A stretch of DNA of 64,000 bases from an uncultured Oscillospiraceae bacterium (GCA_910577565.1 CAJTNJ010000002.1:62001-126000); one strand, 5' to 3'. Counted from the first letter of the stretch, positions 16,338 through 25,937 are shown. The notes: generated by a model not told the origin, from the sequence alone. Translations and numbers: made by a program.

Positions 16338-17585
16338 ATGAAGCGAACATTTTTTTTTATTGCAGTCATAATATCTTCCGTATTAATCTTTACTCTATTT
16401 TACGAAAAGCCAATTAATAATATACAAACAGAAAATATTGATGAAAATTTTGAGCAAAAAGACAATAACCCAGTAGAGATGCGTGCTTGTTGGTTTAGCT
16501 ATTTAGAATGGCAAATCATTTTTAAAGATAAAGATGAAAATGAATTTAAAGATAAGGCAAAAGAAGTCTTAAATAATTTAATTAATTGCGGATTAAATAC
16601 TTTAATAATACAAACAAGAGCATTTGGAGATGCTTTATATAAATCTGAATTGTCTCCAGCATCAAAATATTTTACTAGTTCAATCTGTGAAGAATTATCA
16701 TATGATCCGTTTGAAATAATAACTAATTTCGCGTTTGAATATCACATATTAGTTCATGCTTGGATAAACCCACTTAGAACAATGTCAGATGTCGATTTTG
16801 TTGAAATTCCTGATAAATATACTATAAAAAAGTGGTATAACTCAGAAAATTGGAATGATTATTATATGAAAGATTTAACAGGTAAATACATTTTAATTCC
16901 TGCAAACCCTGAAGTTAGAAAGTTTATTGTTGATATTGCAAGCGAACTAATGATAAAATATAAAATTGCCGGTGTTCATATTGACGATTATTTTTACCCA
17001 TCCAATATTGATCAATTAGAAGCAAATGACGCGCAATATTACGAAAAAATTAATACAAATGTAGATATAACAACTTGGCGTCGCGAAAGCACATCTAATT
17101 TAGTTAAAGAGCTTTATAGTAAATGCCATGAAATTGATTCTAATACAAAATTTGGCATTAGTCCTCAAGCTAACCTTAAAAATAATTATGATGTCATGTA
17201 TATTGATGTAGAACGATGGCTTTCAAATGATGGATATGTTGATTATATAATGCCACAAATCTACTTTGGATTTGAAAATACATATCACCCATTCGAGGAA
17301 ACTGCAAAACAATGGAATTATATAACAAAAAACAATACAGTTTTATATGCAGGGCTAGCCGTATATAAAACGGGACTTGAAAATGATTCAAATGCCGGGG
17401 CTGGTGCAACAGAATGGAAAAATTTTAAAGATATTTTAAAAAGGCAAGAAGAATGTTTGAGACAATTTAAAAAATACCATGGGTATTGCCTCTATTCTTA
17501 TAAGTCTATATATAAACCAGATGGGAGCAAAAATCCGATATCACAAGAAGAAATTGATAATTTAAACAGCCTTTTTAACATTTAA
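16338..17585 (+). CDS. Glycosyl hydrolase-like protein, GHL10/DUF187 family
   Basis: A secreted or membrane-anchored protein. The N-terminal hydrophobic stretch (about 4-21) follows MKR and has no clear cleavage site. The rest is a TIM-barrel of the GHL10 group (PF02638-like): EMRACWFSYLEW opens the barrel, then LNTLIIQTRAFGDALYKSE, HAWINPLR, a PANPEVRKFIVDIASELM block, GVHIDDYFYP and PQIYFGFEN. These are characteristic of bacterial proteins thought to cleave cell-wall or exopolysaccharide sugars; activity in this group is poorly characterised. AGGTGG precedes the ATG. Its place next to a signal-peptidase-like gene, yajC and two peptidoglycan enzymes suggests an envelope role. Confidence 0.85.
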   Translation: MKRTFFFIAVIISSVLIFTLFYEKPINNIQTENIDENFEQKDNNPVEMRACWFSYLEWQIIFKDKDENEFKDKAKEVLNNLINCGLNTLIIQTRAFGDALYKSELSPASKYFTSSICEELSYDPFEIITNFAFEYHILVHAWINPLRTMSDVDFVEIPDKYTIKKWYNSENWNDYYMKDLTGKYILIPANPEVRKFIVDIASELMIKYKIAGVHIDDYFYPSNIDQLEANDAQYYEKINTNVDITTWRRESTSNLVKELYSKCHEIDSNTKFGISPQANLKNNYDVMYIDVERWLSNDGYVDYIMPQIYFGFENTYHPFEETAKQWNYITKNNTVLYAGLAVYKTGLENDSNAGAGATEWKNFKDILKRQEECLRQFKKYHGYCLYSYKSIYKPDGSKNPISQEEIDNLNSLFNI

Positions 17586-17604
17586 AATAAGTTTAAAATT
17601 TAAC

Positions 17605-17633
17605 TTGTAATATGTTTTAAAGTAATGTATAAT
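17605..17633 (+). promoter_or_regulatory. SigA-type promoter of yajC
   Basis: TTGTAA (17605-17610), a 17-base spacer, and TATAAT (17628-17633), 38 bases before the yajC start codon. Confidence 0.6.
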
Positions 17634-17670
17634 AAAGTGAAAGTTTAAAAAATTTTTAAGGAGAAAAATT

Positions 17671-17964
17671 ATGGATACAAGTTTATTTATGCCTATTATT
17701 ATGATAGTAGTTATGTTCGGTATATTTTACTTTCTTATCATTAGGCCTCAAAAAAAGAAAGATAAAGAAACAGCGGATATGCGCAATTCAATTAAAATAG
17801 GTGACGTTGTGATAACAATTGGTGGGATAATTGGTCTTGTAACATCTATCCATGATGATACACTAGTATTGGAAACAGGTAGTGATCGCAGCAAAATTAG
17901 AGTTAAGAAATGGGCTGTGCAAAGCACGGAAAATTTAAAAAATGATTCTAATTCTGATAAATAA
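17671..17964 (+). CDS. yajC: Preprotein translocase subunit YajC
   Basis: A small accessory subunit of the Sec translocon (SecDF-YajC). The 97-residue product has one N-terminal helix (about 7-25) ending in the family signature FYFLIIRPQKKK, then a conserved basic segment and the IKIGDVVITIGGIIGLV core. AAGGAG lies seven bases before the ATG. In many Clostridia it is followed by secD/secF or preceded by tgt; neither is here, so the locus has been rearranged. It has its own promoter and its product length is normal. Confidence 0.95.
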   Translation: MDTSLFMPIIMIVVMFGIFYFLIIRPQKKKDKETADMRNSIKIGDVVITIGGIIGLVTSIHDDTLVLETGSDRSKIRVKKWAVQSTENLKNDSNSDK

Positions 17965-18073
17965 TAATTTTATTGAATTTTTATATTTAATAGAATTATA
18001 GTAGAATTGTCTTTTGATATATTTATAGAGATTGATAATATGATATTTATTTTATATTGGACGGATGATTTTA

Positions 18074-18910
18074 ATGAAAAGCTCAAAAATTATAATTTTA
18101 ATTTTATTATTAACTTTATTTTTAATTTCACCAAAAACTATAACTGCAACTATTGAAGCTATCCCAGGGGAAAGAACTCTTAAAAATTTTTTGGCTACAG
18201 CTATAAAACCAGTCGGTCAAACCATGTATTGTTGGGGTGGTGGATGGAATGTTGAAGATACGGGATCAGGAACTGGGGCAACTACAATAGGCCTTAGACC
18301 TGAATGGAAGAAATTTTTCTTAAAACAAACTAAATACTATAAATTTTCAAAGGAAATTTCTGATATTACAGGTGGATTTGTAGATATAGATAACGGTTTG
18401 GATTGTTCTGGATTTGTGGGATGGACTATTTACAATGTACTAAACACTGAAAATTTTCAAAATGGATATGTAATGCTTGCTTCTCAAATGGCTTTAGAAT
18501 TTTCAAAAAAAGATTGGGGAGATTTTACGTGTGCCAAGGATGTTAAAAAACATCATGTTGGGGATATAATGAGTAGTGAAGGTCATGTTTATATTTGTAT
18601 TGGAGAATGTGATGATGGAAGCATAGTTGTTGTTCATTCAAGTCCGTGTGGAGTACAAATAAATGGTACTACTACTAAAAATGGTGAAAAAAATAGCATA
18701 GCAATTGAACTTGCAAAAAAATATATGAAAACTTATTATGCAGATTGGTATGAAAAATATCCTATATGTTGGAGAGACAAGGATTATTTAACTAATTATA
18801 ATCAAATGCAATGGTATGTTAATGGTGAATTAGGAAGCATATTAATCGATCCTGATAATATAAAAGAAATGAGTGCAGAAGAAGTTTTACATTTACTTTT
18901 TAATGATTAA
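18074..18910 (+). CDS. Secreted NlpC/P60-type cysteine peptidase
   Basis: A likely exported cell-wall hydrolase. It begins MKSSKIIILILLLTLFLIS, a clear signal peptide with probable cleavage after the TITATIEA region (about 25-32). The catalytic cysteine is in LDCSGFVGW (C111 from this start) and the histidine in GHVYICIG (H171), with a third polar position in VVVHSSP, as in NlpC/P60 endopeptidases that cleave peptide stems in peptidoglycan. The AMYCWGGGWN-like MYCWGGGW block before the cysteine is also typical. An ATG nine bases upstream (18065) is possible, but the GGACGG ribosome site suits 18074 better. A hairpin with a T tail lies about 85 bases after the stop codon. Confidence 0.8.
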   Translation: MKSSKIIILILLLTLFLISPKTITATIEAIPGERTLKNFLATAIKPVGQTMYCWGGGWNVEDTGSGTGATTIGLRPEWKKFFLKQTKYYKFSKEISDITGGFVDIDNGLDCSGFVGWTIYNVLNTENFQNGYVMLASQMALEFSKKDWGDFTCAKDVKKHHVGDIMSSEGHVYICIGECDDGSIVVVHSSPCGVQINGTTTKNGEKNSIAIELAKKYMKTYYADWYEKYPICWRDKDYLTNYNQMQWYVNGELGSILIDPDNIKEMSAEEVLHLLFND

Positions 18911-18995
18911 AAAAACTAGAATTATTATTCATTTTTTATTTAAGTAATTTTAATTTATATCAAAATTTAAATAATTATAAAAATGAAATTTAAAA

Positions 18996-19027
18996 AGTTG
19001 CAAACATAAATTGTTTGTGGCTTTTTT
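18996..19027 (+). terminator. Terminator after the NlpC/P60 gene
   Basis: AGTTGCAAACA pairs with TGTTTGTGGCT (three G-T pairs) around a TAAAT loop and is followed by TTTTTT. It separates the cell-wall enzyme from the M15 peptidase gene. Confidence 0.6.
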
Positions 19028-19147
19028 GTATGCATTTAATTAAGATAATATTTTAATTTTTAGTAAAAAGATTGTTTTAAACGATAAACATGCAACTATT
19101 AGATAGTTTTTAAATATTATTATAATAAAATGGTTTGAGGTGTAGTA

Positions 19148-19828
19148 ATGGCTAAGATAATTGTATATAACAATGATACAAATAAAATGGAAACATATTA
19201 TAGAGGAGAAAATGAGGCAATGCCCTATAACAAAAATAATACTTTAAAAGTTGGTGAATTTAGGGGATCAAGTAAAAGTCCAACTCTTTGGACTACAAAG
19301 CGTGCTATGGAATCTTTTAATGAACAAAGAGAAAGATGGGGAGGAGCAATTCCTGTAGGTTATGCATTTAAAAGGCCATGGGAAGGTGGACATGGCCAGC
19401 AATCACAACATTATGCAGGGACAGCATTTGATGTTGCGCAGGGTTTTAGTAGTGAACGGCGTGAAAAACTTAGAAATGATGCATCAAATTCAGGACTATG
19501 GATGTATGTTGAACCTGCTAGCATGGCACCAACATGGATACATTTTGATCGCAGACAGTCGCCATCTGCATGTTCGGGTGGAGGATATCCAGTTTTGAGA
19601 CAAGGGAGCAAAAGCACATATGTACTAATATTGCAAGATGAACTTAATACCCTTGGTTATAATGCTGGTACTTTGGATGGATCTTTTGGACCTAACACAA
19701 GAAATGCAGTTATAAGATATCAAAGAGACAATGGATTAAATGCCGATGGCATAGTGGGTTGTGTCACATGGACTGCTTTGCAAAGAGATGTTGTTGGAAG
19801 AGGAAGATCTTCTACAACGATAGATTAA
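19148..19828 (+). CDS. M15-type peptidase with C-terminal peptidoglycan-binding domain
   Basis: A zinc peptidase of the D-Ala-D-Ala carboxypeptidase/M15 type. The metal ligands appear as H88 and D95 in QHYAGTAFDV and H132 in WIHFD, matching the HxxxxxxD...H pattern. The catalytic domain fills residues 1-145. A peptidoglycan-binding (PG_binding_1) domain follows (about 147-212): LRQGSKSTYVLILQDELNTLGY then DGSFGPNTRNAVIRYQRDNGL and DGIVGCVTWTAL. No signal peptide is present, so the protein may be released by lysis, used inside the mother cell during sporulation, or be phage-derived. The ATG follows TTTGAGGTGTAGTA. Close relatives are common in Clostridia as stand-alone genes. Confidence 0.8.
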   Translation: MAKIIVYNNDTNKMETYYRGENEAMPYNKNNTLKVGEFRGSSKSPTLWTTKRAMESFNEQRERWGGAIPVGYAFKRPWEGGHGQQSQHYAGTAFDVAQGFSSERREKLRNDASNSGLWMYVEPASMAPTWIHFDRRQSPSACSGGGYPVLRQGSKSTYVLILQDELNTLGYNAGTLDGSFGPNTRNAVIRYQRDNGLNADGIVGCVTWTALQRDVVGRGRSSTTID

Positions 19829-20264
19829 CATTTAATTAAAAGCTAATTCTTAATAATTTGAGTTGTCTAAATTAAAGATAGATAAGAAAATTAATTATAA
19901 AAATACAGCTTTTTAACAAGCATTACACATTTTAAATTATCTCAAAGAGCAAAATAAGCATTTTAATTGTCTTTATTTTATACTCAATTAACATAATTGT
20001 ATGTCAAAAGCATGAAAAATAATATGCATAAAATTGAAAAATCGATCAATTTAATTTGTGTTATTATATATTTTCTAAATTTACATGTCATAAAAGAACT
20101 CGTATCTTAAAAACTTGAAAATATTTATAACACTTTAGCTTTTTTGTCATAAATATAATTATTCTGTTTTTTCTTTTATTAACTTATATTTAAACCTCAC
20201 TAAAATAAGCTTATTTTTTATTTAATCATTTATACTTTTTCATACTCCCGCTTTGTGGTTGTAG
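19829..20264. other. Intergenic region, nothing clear
   Basis: About 435 AT-rich bases. I see a palindrome AAAATAAGCTTATTTT near 20201-20216 followed by a T-rich stretch, which might terminate the upstream transcript. No gene or IS similarity is recognised. Confidence 0.4.
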
Positions 20265-20293
20265 TTGACGAAACAATAAAAATCAAGTAACAT
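20265..20293 (+). promoter_or_regulatory. Possible promoter of the aro operon
   Basis: TTGACG (20265-20270), a 17-base spacer, and TAACAT (20288-20293), followed by a TATATATAAT stretch that gives alternative -10 positions. It is about 36 bases before aroB. Confidence 0.45.
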
Positions 20294-20329
20294 TATATAT
20301 AATGTTTTTAGAGAATAGGTGGCTTGTAA

Positions 20330-21391
20330 ATGAAAAAAATTCATGTTAACGCATCCGGCTCTTATGATATATTAATTGGACATGATATTTTAAACGAGGT
20401 AGGGAAAACAATTAGCAAATTGTTTAAATCACGAAATACAGTAATAGTTACTGATGATATTGTTGATGCGCTTTATGGCGACGTGCTTAGAAAAAGTCTT
20501 TTAAAAGCAGGATTTAACGTAAAAACTTTTACTTTTTTAAATGGTGAGCAGTCAAAAAATATAAATACTTTGACGTCGGTTTATGATTTTTTGAGTGAAT
20601 CGGGTATTACAAGAACTGATTTTATTATAGCGTTAGGTGGAGGTGTTGTAGGAGATTTAGCAGGCTTTGCTGCAGCAAGCTTTCTGCGTGGCATTCCTTT
20701 TGTTCAAATACCAACTACTTTGCTTGCTCAGGTAGATTCATCTATTGGTGGTAAAACCGCAGTTAATATAAAAGCAGGCAAAAACCTAGTTGGTGCATTT
20801 CACCAACCATCACTCGTGATTTGTGACATCAATACTCTTTTGACGCTAAAGCCTGAAACTTTTAATGATGGCATGGGTGAGGTAATTAAATATGCTGTGG
20901 CTTTTTCAAAACCTTTATTTGAAATTTTAGAAAAAAATGACATAAAAGAAGTTTTAGATGATGTAATTCTTGATTGCATAAATTGCAAAAAAGAAGTTGT
21001 GCAAGCAGATGAAAAAGAGGCCGGAGAAAGAATGAAACTGAATTTCGGTCACACAATAGGGCACGCTATAGAAAAACATTATAATTATAAAGGCATAACC
21101 CACGGGCAAGCAGTCGCTGTTGGCATTTATAAAATTACTAAACAGTCAGAGAAACTTGGCATTACAAAACCTGGTAGTGTTGATAGGATAAAAAAGCTGC
21201 TCGAAAAGTTTAAATTACCAGTCACGGCATCTATAACAGATGAGCAAATATTGAAAAACAGTCTTAACGATAAAAAAAGGCATAGTGATAAAATGACAAT
21301 TGTTGTGTCGCCTGAAATTGGTGATTCAAAACTTATGACTTTGAGTATTGATGACTATAAGAAATTTTTGATAGGTAAAATCAATACTTAA
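20330..21391 (+). CDS. aroB: 3-Dehydroquinate synthase
   Basis: It converts DAHP to 3-dehydroquinate, the second step of the shikimate pathway, using NAD and a divalent metal. The 353-residue protein shows the NAD site GGGVVGDLAGFAA, the PTTLLAQVDSSIGGKTAVN block, and metal ligands in NFGHTIGHAIE and HGQAVAVG. AGGTGG is the ribosome site. It heads a tight operon aroB-aroA-aroC. The other shikimate genes (aroF/G, aroD, aroE, aroK) are not in the window. Confidence 0.96.
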   Translation: MKKIHVNASGSYDILIGHDILNEVGKTISKLFKSRNTVIVTDDIVDALYGDVLRKSLLKAGFNVKTFTFLNGEQSKNINTLTSVYDFLSESGITRTDFIIALGGGVVGDLAGFAAASFLRGIPFVQIPTTLLAQVDSSIGGKTAVNIKAGKNLVGAFHQPSLVICDINTLLTLKPETFNDGMGEVIKYAVAFSKPLFEILEKNDIKEVLDDVILDCINCKKEVVQADEKEAGERMKLNFGHTIGHAIEKHYNYKGITHGQAVAVGIYKITKQSEKLGITKPGSVDRIKKLLEKFKLPVTASITDEQILKNSLNDKKRHSDKMTIVVSPEIGDSKLMTLSIDDYKKFLIGKINT

Positions 21392-21419
21392 AATTACATA
21401 CATAAAATAGGAGAGATTA

Positions 21420-22697
21420 ATGCAGTTAACTATTTCACCGTCAAAGTTAACCGGAACAGTAAAATCGCCGCCGTCAAAGAGTATGACACACAGAGCAATT
21501 TTTGCAGCAGCTCTTTCAAACGGCAACAGTGTTATTAATAATGTTTCGGCTTCTGACGATATTGAAACTACATTTAATGCAGTAAAAGCTATTGGTTGCA
21601 AGCTTTTTTCTTTAGATAAAACTGTTAAGGTAGTTGGTATCGGACAAAAAAAAGACTTTATAAATGATGAAGAACTTAATATATGTTGCTTAGAGTCAGG
21701 GTCAACTTTAAGATTTTTAATTCCAATCATTGCTGCATTTGGAATTAATGCCCGTATTTTTGGAAAAGGAAGATTATTAGAGAGACCTATTAAACCATAT
21801 GTCGATTCTTTTCGCGATAAAGGTGTAAATATAACAAAAGAGTTAGATTTTATACATATATCAGGAAAGCTTGTTCCGGGTAAATTTACAATAGATGGCA
21901 GTTTGAGTTCGCAATTTGTGACCGGTCTTTTGTTGGCGCTACCAATTTTAAATGGTGATAGTGAAATAGAGATTGTAGGTAATTTAGGGTCTAAACCTTA
22001 TGTGGATATGACAATAGATGTTTTAAAATTTTTTGGCATAGTAATTAATGAAATAAGATCTGGTTATCAAATATTTGGAAATCAAACCTATAAGTCATGC
22101 AATTATACTGTTGAAGGAGATTATAGCCAAGCTGCATTTTTTGAGGTGCTTGGTTGTATAAACCCAGTTAAGATTAAGGGGCTTAAACGCAATTCTTATC
22201 AAGGCGATAAAATTATGCTTAACTTAATAGAATCATGTGGTGCAAATGTTGAATGGCAAGACAATGCTGTAGTGGTTAAACCCGGAAATAGGTTAAAGGC
22301 TTTTAGAGCGAGTGTAATAAACACACCAGATCTTGCTCCTGCTATGTCTGTGCTTGCATGTATGTGTGAGGGCAGCTCAAAAATCGAGGGTATCTCACGT
22401 CTTAAATTAAAGGAAAGCGATCGAATAGTTTCTACAACAAGCATGATAAAAAGTCTTGGTGGTGAAATTAAAGTTTTTGATAATTATATGATAGTGGAAG
22501 GTGTAAAAAAACTTGCTGGTGGAACAGTTGACAGCTATAATGATCATAGGATTGTTATGGCAGCATCCATAGCCGCAGCCTATTCAAAAGATCCTGTTAA
22601 AATATTAAATGCACAAAGTGTTAATAAAAGCTATCCGAATTTTTTTGAAGATTATAAATCGTTAGGAGGTGTCGTTAATGGCATCAATTTGGAATAA
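21420..22697 (+). CDS. aroA: EPSP synthase (3-phosphoshikimate 1-carboxyvinyltransferase)
   Basis: It transfers the enolpyruvyl group of PEP to shikimate-3-phosphate. The 425-residue protein has the N-terminal substrate loop PPSKSMTHRA (K and S contacts), LNICCLESGSTLRFLIP, the LKLKESDRI motif near the C-terminus and NDHRIVMA. The start lies 28 bases after aroB behind TAGGAGAG. Its last 20 bases overlap aroC, consistent with translational coupling. The region that sets glyphosate class sensitivity reads LESGSTLRF; without an alignment I do not assign class I or II. Confidence 0.96.
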   Translation: MQLTISPSKLTGTVKSPPSKSMTHRAIFAAALSNGNSVINNVSASDDIETTFNAVKAIGCKLFSLDKTVKVVGIGQKKDFINDEELNICCLESGSTLRFLIPIIAAFGINARIFGKGRLLERPIKPYVDSFRDKGVNITKELDFIHISGKLVPGKFTIDGSLSSQFVTGLLLALPILNGDSEIEIVGNLGSKPYVDMTIDVLKFFGIVINEIRSGYQIFGNQTYKSCNYTVEGDYSQAAFFEVLGCINPVKIKGLKRNSYQGDKIMLNLIESCGANVEWQDNAVVVKPGNRLKAFRASVINTPDLAPAMSVLACMCEGSSKIEGISRLKLKESDRIVSTTSMIKSLGGEIKVFDNYMIVEGVKKLAGGTVDSYNDHRIVMAASIAAAYSKDPVKILNAQSVNKSYPNFFEDYKSLGGVVNGINLE

Positions 22698-23769
22698 GGG
22701 AATCTCTATTTCCATTTTTGGAGAGTCTCATGGCACTGCAATAGGTGTCGTTATGGATAACATACCTGCAGGCATGTTGATTGATATTGAGACTATCAAC
22801 AGCTTTATGTCTCGTCGCGCGCCATCATTAAAAAAATATGGTTCTACCAAAAGAAAAGAGTCGGATATGCCCGAGGTTTTGTCAGGTATTTTAAATGGCA
22901 AAACAATCGGCACTCCAATATGTGCGATTATATATAATGAAAACCAAAGATCCAATGACTATGATGATGTTAAAAATTTAATAAGACCAGGTCATGCAGA
23001 TTTTACAGGGAATGTAAGATATAATGGCTTTAATGATATGAGAGGAGGAGGACATTTTTCTGGAAGACTTACTGCTCCGCTTACATTTGCAGGTGCTATT
23101 TGTGCTCAAATTCTTAAGGTCAAAAATATAAGCACGTTTGCTCATATAAGCTCCATAGGCAGTAAAAGTGACGATCTTTTTAACAGCTTAGATATTGACC
23201 TTAAAAGCCTTGAAAAAATTGCTTCAAAACCGTTACCTGTGCTAAACGACAATGTTATAGAACAAATTGAAAAAGAGATAAAAAATGCACATGATGATGG
23301 CGATTCGGTGGGCGGAACAATAGAGTGTATGGTCGTTGGAGTGCCTGCCGGAATTGGATCTCCAATGTTTGATGGAATTGAAAATGATATATCATCTTTG
23401 GCGTTTGGTGTGCCTGCTGTAAGGGGTATAGAATTTGGAGCTGGCTTTAAAGCTGCAACGATGAGAGGCTCTTCGCATAATGATGATTTTTATGTGCATG
23501 ATCTAAAAATTAGGACTAAAACCAATAATCATGGCGGTATACTTGGTGGAATAACTTCGGGTATGCCAATTGTTTTTAGAGTTGCCATTAAACCCACACC
23601 GTCTATTGGCAAAATGCAAAATACAGTAAACTTAAAAAATATGGTAGATGACAAAATAGAGATTAAAGGAAGACATGATGCGTGTATTGTGCCAAGGGCA
23701 GTACCTGTAATTGAATCGGTTGCAAATATAGCCATTTTATCTCAAATGATTAATCAAGGTAAGTTTTAA
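22678..23769 (+). CDS. aroC: Chorismate synthase
   Basis: It removes phosphate from EPSP to make chorismate, using reduced FMN. Signatures seen are FGESHGTAIGVVMDNIPAG at the N-terminus, the RRAPS loop, RPGHADFTG, MRGGGHFSGRLT, and RHDACIVPRAVPV near the C-terminus. The ATG at 22678 follows AGGAGGTGTCGTTA inside the aroA coding region. An upstream GTG at 22669 is part of that ribosome site and is not the start. The 363-residue length is normal. A short gap of 18 bases leads to the pseudouridine synthase gene. Confidence 0.96.
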   Translation: MASIWNKGISISIFGESHGTAIGVVMDNIPAGMLIDIETINSFMSRRAPSLKKYGSTKRKESDMPEVLSGILNGKTIGTPICAIIYNENQRSNDYDDVKNLIRPGHADFTGNVRYNGFNDMRGGGHFSGRLTAPLTFAGAICAQILKVKNISTFAHISSIGSKSDDLFNSLDIDLKSLEKIASKPLPVLNDNVIEQIEKEIKNAHDDGDSVGGTIECMVVGVPAGIGSPMFDGIENDISSLAFGVPAVRGIEFGAGFKAATMRGSSHNDDFYVHDLKIRTKTNNHGGILGGITSGMPIVFRVAIKPTPSIGKMQNTVNLKNMVDDKIEIKGRHDACIVPRAVPVIESVANIAILSQMINQGKF

Positions 23770-23787
23770 TGAAGGAAGGTTTTATCT

Positions 23788-24681
23788 GTGAAATCTTATG
23801 TTATTAGTGAAAATGACTCCGGGCAGAGATTAAACAGATTTATTGAAAAGATTGCTCCAAATTTACCAAAATCAATTTGCTATAAAGCTATAAGAAAAAA
23901 GAATATTAAAATTAACAAAAAAAGATGTGAAGCAAAAGATATTTTAGCCACGGGAGATGTTGTTGATATATATCTTTCTGATGATTTTTTTATCAAGAAA
24001 ACTAAAGACGCATCTGTTTCAATTAGCAAAGGAAAATTAAATATTGTTTATGAAGATATCAATATTATTGTTATTAATAAGCCGATTGGGTTAAAGTCTC
24101 AACCTGACATATTAGGTGAGGATAGTTTGGTTGGAAGATTAATAAACTATATGATAGAAACAAAAAAATATGATTTTGAAAATGAAAATACATTTAAACC
24201 GGCACTTTGCAATAGACTCGACACAAATACTAATGGTCTTGTAATAGCTGCAAAAAATGCTGCCGTGCTTAGAGATATAAATAAACTTATACGAGATGGA
24301 AATATTGAAAAAAAGTATTCTTGTGTTGTTCAGGGAAGGCCAAGTAAATATAGTGATATATTAACTGGTTGGTGGAGCAAAGATGGAAAAAGCAACAAAG
24401 TAAGAATTACACCGTTTAAAAGGGATAATGCAAAAAAAGTGATAACAGAATATAAAGTGATAGAAGAATTTAAAGAAAAATCAAAACTTGAGGTTATTTT
24501 GCATACAGGTAGGTCCCATCAAATTAGAGCGCATTTTGCGTCCATTGGTCATCCAATAGTTGGTGATATAAAATATGGCAGCAAGTTTAAGGGAACTCAG
24601 AAACTAACTGCTTGTGAAATAATTTTTCATAGCAAAAATTCAATTCTAGATTATCTTGATGACAAATCTATATCTTTGTAA
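23788..24681 (+). CDS. RluA-family pseudouridine synthase
   Basis: It isomerises uridine to pseudouridine in rRNA or tRNA. An S4-like RNA-binding domain opens the 297-residue protein (GQRLNRFIEKIAPNLPKSICYKAI, about 10-70). The catalytic aspartate lies in CNRLDTNTNGLVIAAKN, and the C-terminal LHTGRSHQIRAHFASIGHPIVGD block is diagnostic for the RluA/RluC/RluD group. The target base cannot be predicted. It starts with GTG behind AAGGAAGG, 18 bases after aroC, and is probably in the same transcript. The linkage to aro genes looks incidental. Confidence 0.92.
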   Translation: MKSYVISENDSGQRLNRFIEKIAPNLPKSICYKAIRKKNIKINKKRCEAKDILATGDVVDIYLSDDFFIKKTKDASVSISKGKLNIVYEDINIIVINKPIGLKSQPDILGEDSLVGRLINYMIETKKYDFENENTFKPALCNRLDTNTNGLVIAAKNAAVLRDINKLIRDGNIEKKYSCVVQGRPSKYSDILTGWWSKDGKSNKVRITPFKRDNAKKVITEYKVIEEFKEKSKLEVILHTGRSHQIRAHFASIGHPIVGDIKYGSKFKGTQKLTACEIIFHSKNSILDYLDDKSISL

Positions 24682-24711
24682 TATTATTGAGAAAAGGAAT
24701 GGTTTTAATAT

Positions 24712-25926
24712 ATGAAATACATAGTTGTGTTGTGCGATGGAATGGCAGATTATCCGTTAAAAGAGTTTGATAACAAAACACCAATGACAGTTGCGAAAAA
24801 GCCCAATATGGACTATCTTGCAAGTCGTGGTGAAGTAGGTTTTGTTAAAACAATAGCAGACGGATTAAAACCCGGAAGCGATGTTGCCAATCTCTCGGTT
24901 CTTGGTTATGATCCAGCATTATATTATTCCGGCAGGTCTCCTTTGGAAGCTGCAAGCATTGGCATTGATCTAAGTGATACAGATGTAACTTTTAGATGCA
25001 ATCTTGTTACTTTGTCTAATGAGGAAGATTATGATCACAAAACGATTTTGGATTATTGTGCAGGAGACATTTCCACAAGAGAGGCAAAGTTGCTGATAGA
25101 TGCACTTGATAGAGAACTTGGAAATGATATGATGAAATTTTACACAGGTGTTAGCTATCGTCATTGTTTGGTTTTAAAAAATGGCACGTTGGATCTTTCA
25201 AAATTCACACCGCCTCATGATATTTTGAACAAGAAGATAACCGAATATTTGCCTGACCCCGTAAAATCAGGTTTTTTACTCGATTTAATGGAAGATTCTT
25301 TTGATTTATTAAGCAAACATGAAGTTAATATAGAACGTTTAAAAAAAGGTCTTTTGCCTGCAAATTCTATCTGGCTTTGGGGAGAAGGGAAGAAAAAACC
25401 GCTAAAGCCATTTGAGGATAAATATGGGATTAAAGGTTCTATGATATCAGCTGTTGATTTGTTAAAGGGAATAGGTAAGCTTGCAAAAATGCATGTAGTC
25501 GAAGTTGATGGTGTTACAGGATATATTGATACAAATTTTAAAGGCAAAGCAGATAATGCGATAAATGAATTGCTTAAAGGTCAAGATTTTGTATATGTGC
25601 ATTTAGAAGCACCTGATGAATGCGGTCATAGAGCTGAAGTGAAAAACAAGATAAGATCTATTGAATATATAGATGAAAAAGTAATTGAGCCTATTATTAA
25701 AAGTATGAAATCAAATGGTGAAGATTTTAAAATTATGGTGCTCCCAGATCATGCGACGCCTCTATCGCTTAGAACGCACACAATGGACTTAGTACCGTTT
25801 TTGATTTATGATTCAACAAATGAAAAGCAGTCAGGCATAGATTGCTTTGATGAATTAAGTGCAAAATCAACTGATAAAGTCGTTAGAGAAGGCCATAAGC
25901 TTATGGATGAATTTATTTTAAAATGA
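24712..25926 (+). CDS. apgM: 2,3-Bisphosphoglycerate-independent phosphoglycerate mutase, archaeal type
   Basis: It interconverts 3- and 2-phosphoglycerate in glycolysis. It belongs to the archaeal-type (ApgM) branch of the alkaline-phosphatase superfamily and is about 404 residues, clearly shorter than the 510-residue GpmI. Family blocks are VVLCDGMADYP at the N-terminus, KPGSDVANLSVLGYDP with the serine that is phosphorylated in this family, GRSPLEAASIG, FRCNLVT, HLEAPDECGHR and PDHATPLSLRTHT, which supply metal ligands. It follows the pseudouridine synthase by 30 bases. It converges with the flippase gene, leaving 11 bases between the stop codons. Confidence 0.95.
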   Translation: MKYIVVLCDGMADYPLKEFDNKTPMTVAKKPNMDYLASRGEVGFVKTIADGLKPGSDVANLSVLGYDPALYYSGRSPLEAASIGIDLSDTDVTFRCNLVTLSNEEDYDHKTILDYCAGDISTREAKLLIDALDRELGNDMMKFYTGVSYRHCLVLKNGTLDLSKFTPPHDILNKKITEYLPDPVKSGFLLDLMEDSFDLLSKHEVNIERLKKGLLPANSIWLWGEGKKKPLKPFEDKYGIKGSMISAVDLLKGIGKLAKMHVVEVDGVTGYIDTNFKGKADNAINELLKGQDFVYVHLEAPDECGHRAEVKNKIRSIEYIDEKVIEPIIKSMKSNGEDFKIMVLPDHATPLSLRTHTMDLVPFLIYDSTNEKQSGIDCFDELSAKSTDKVVREGHKLMDEFILK

Positions 25927-25937
25927 AGAATTTAAAT

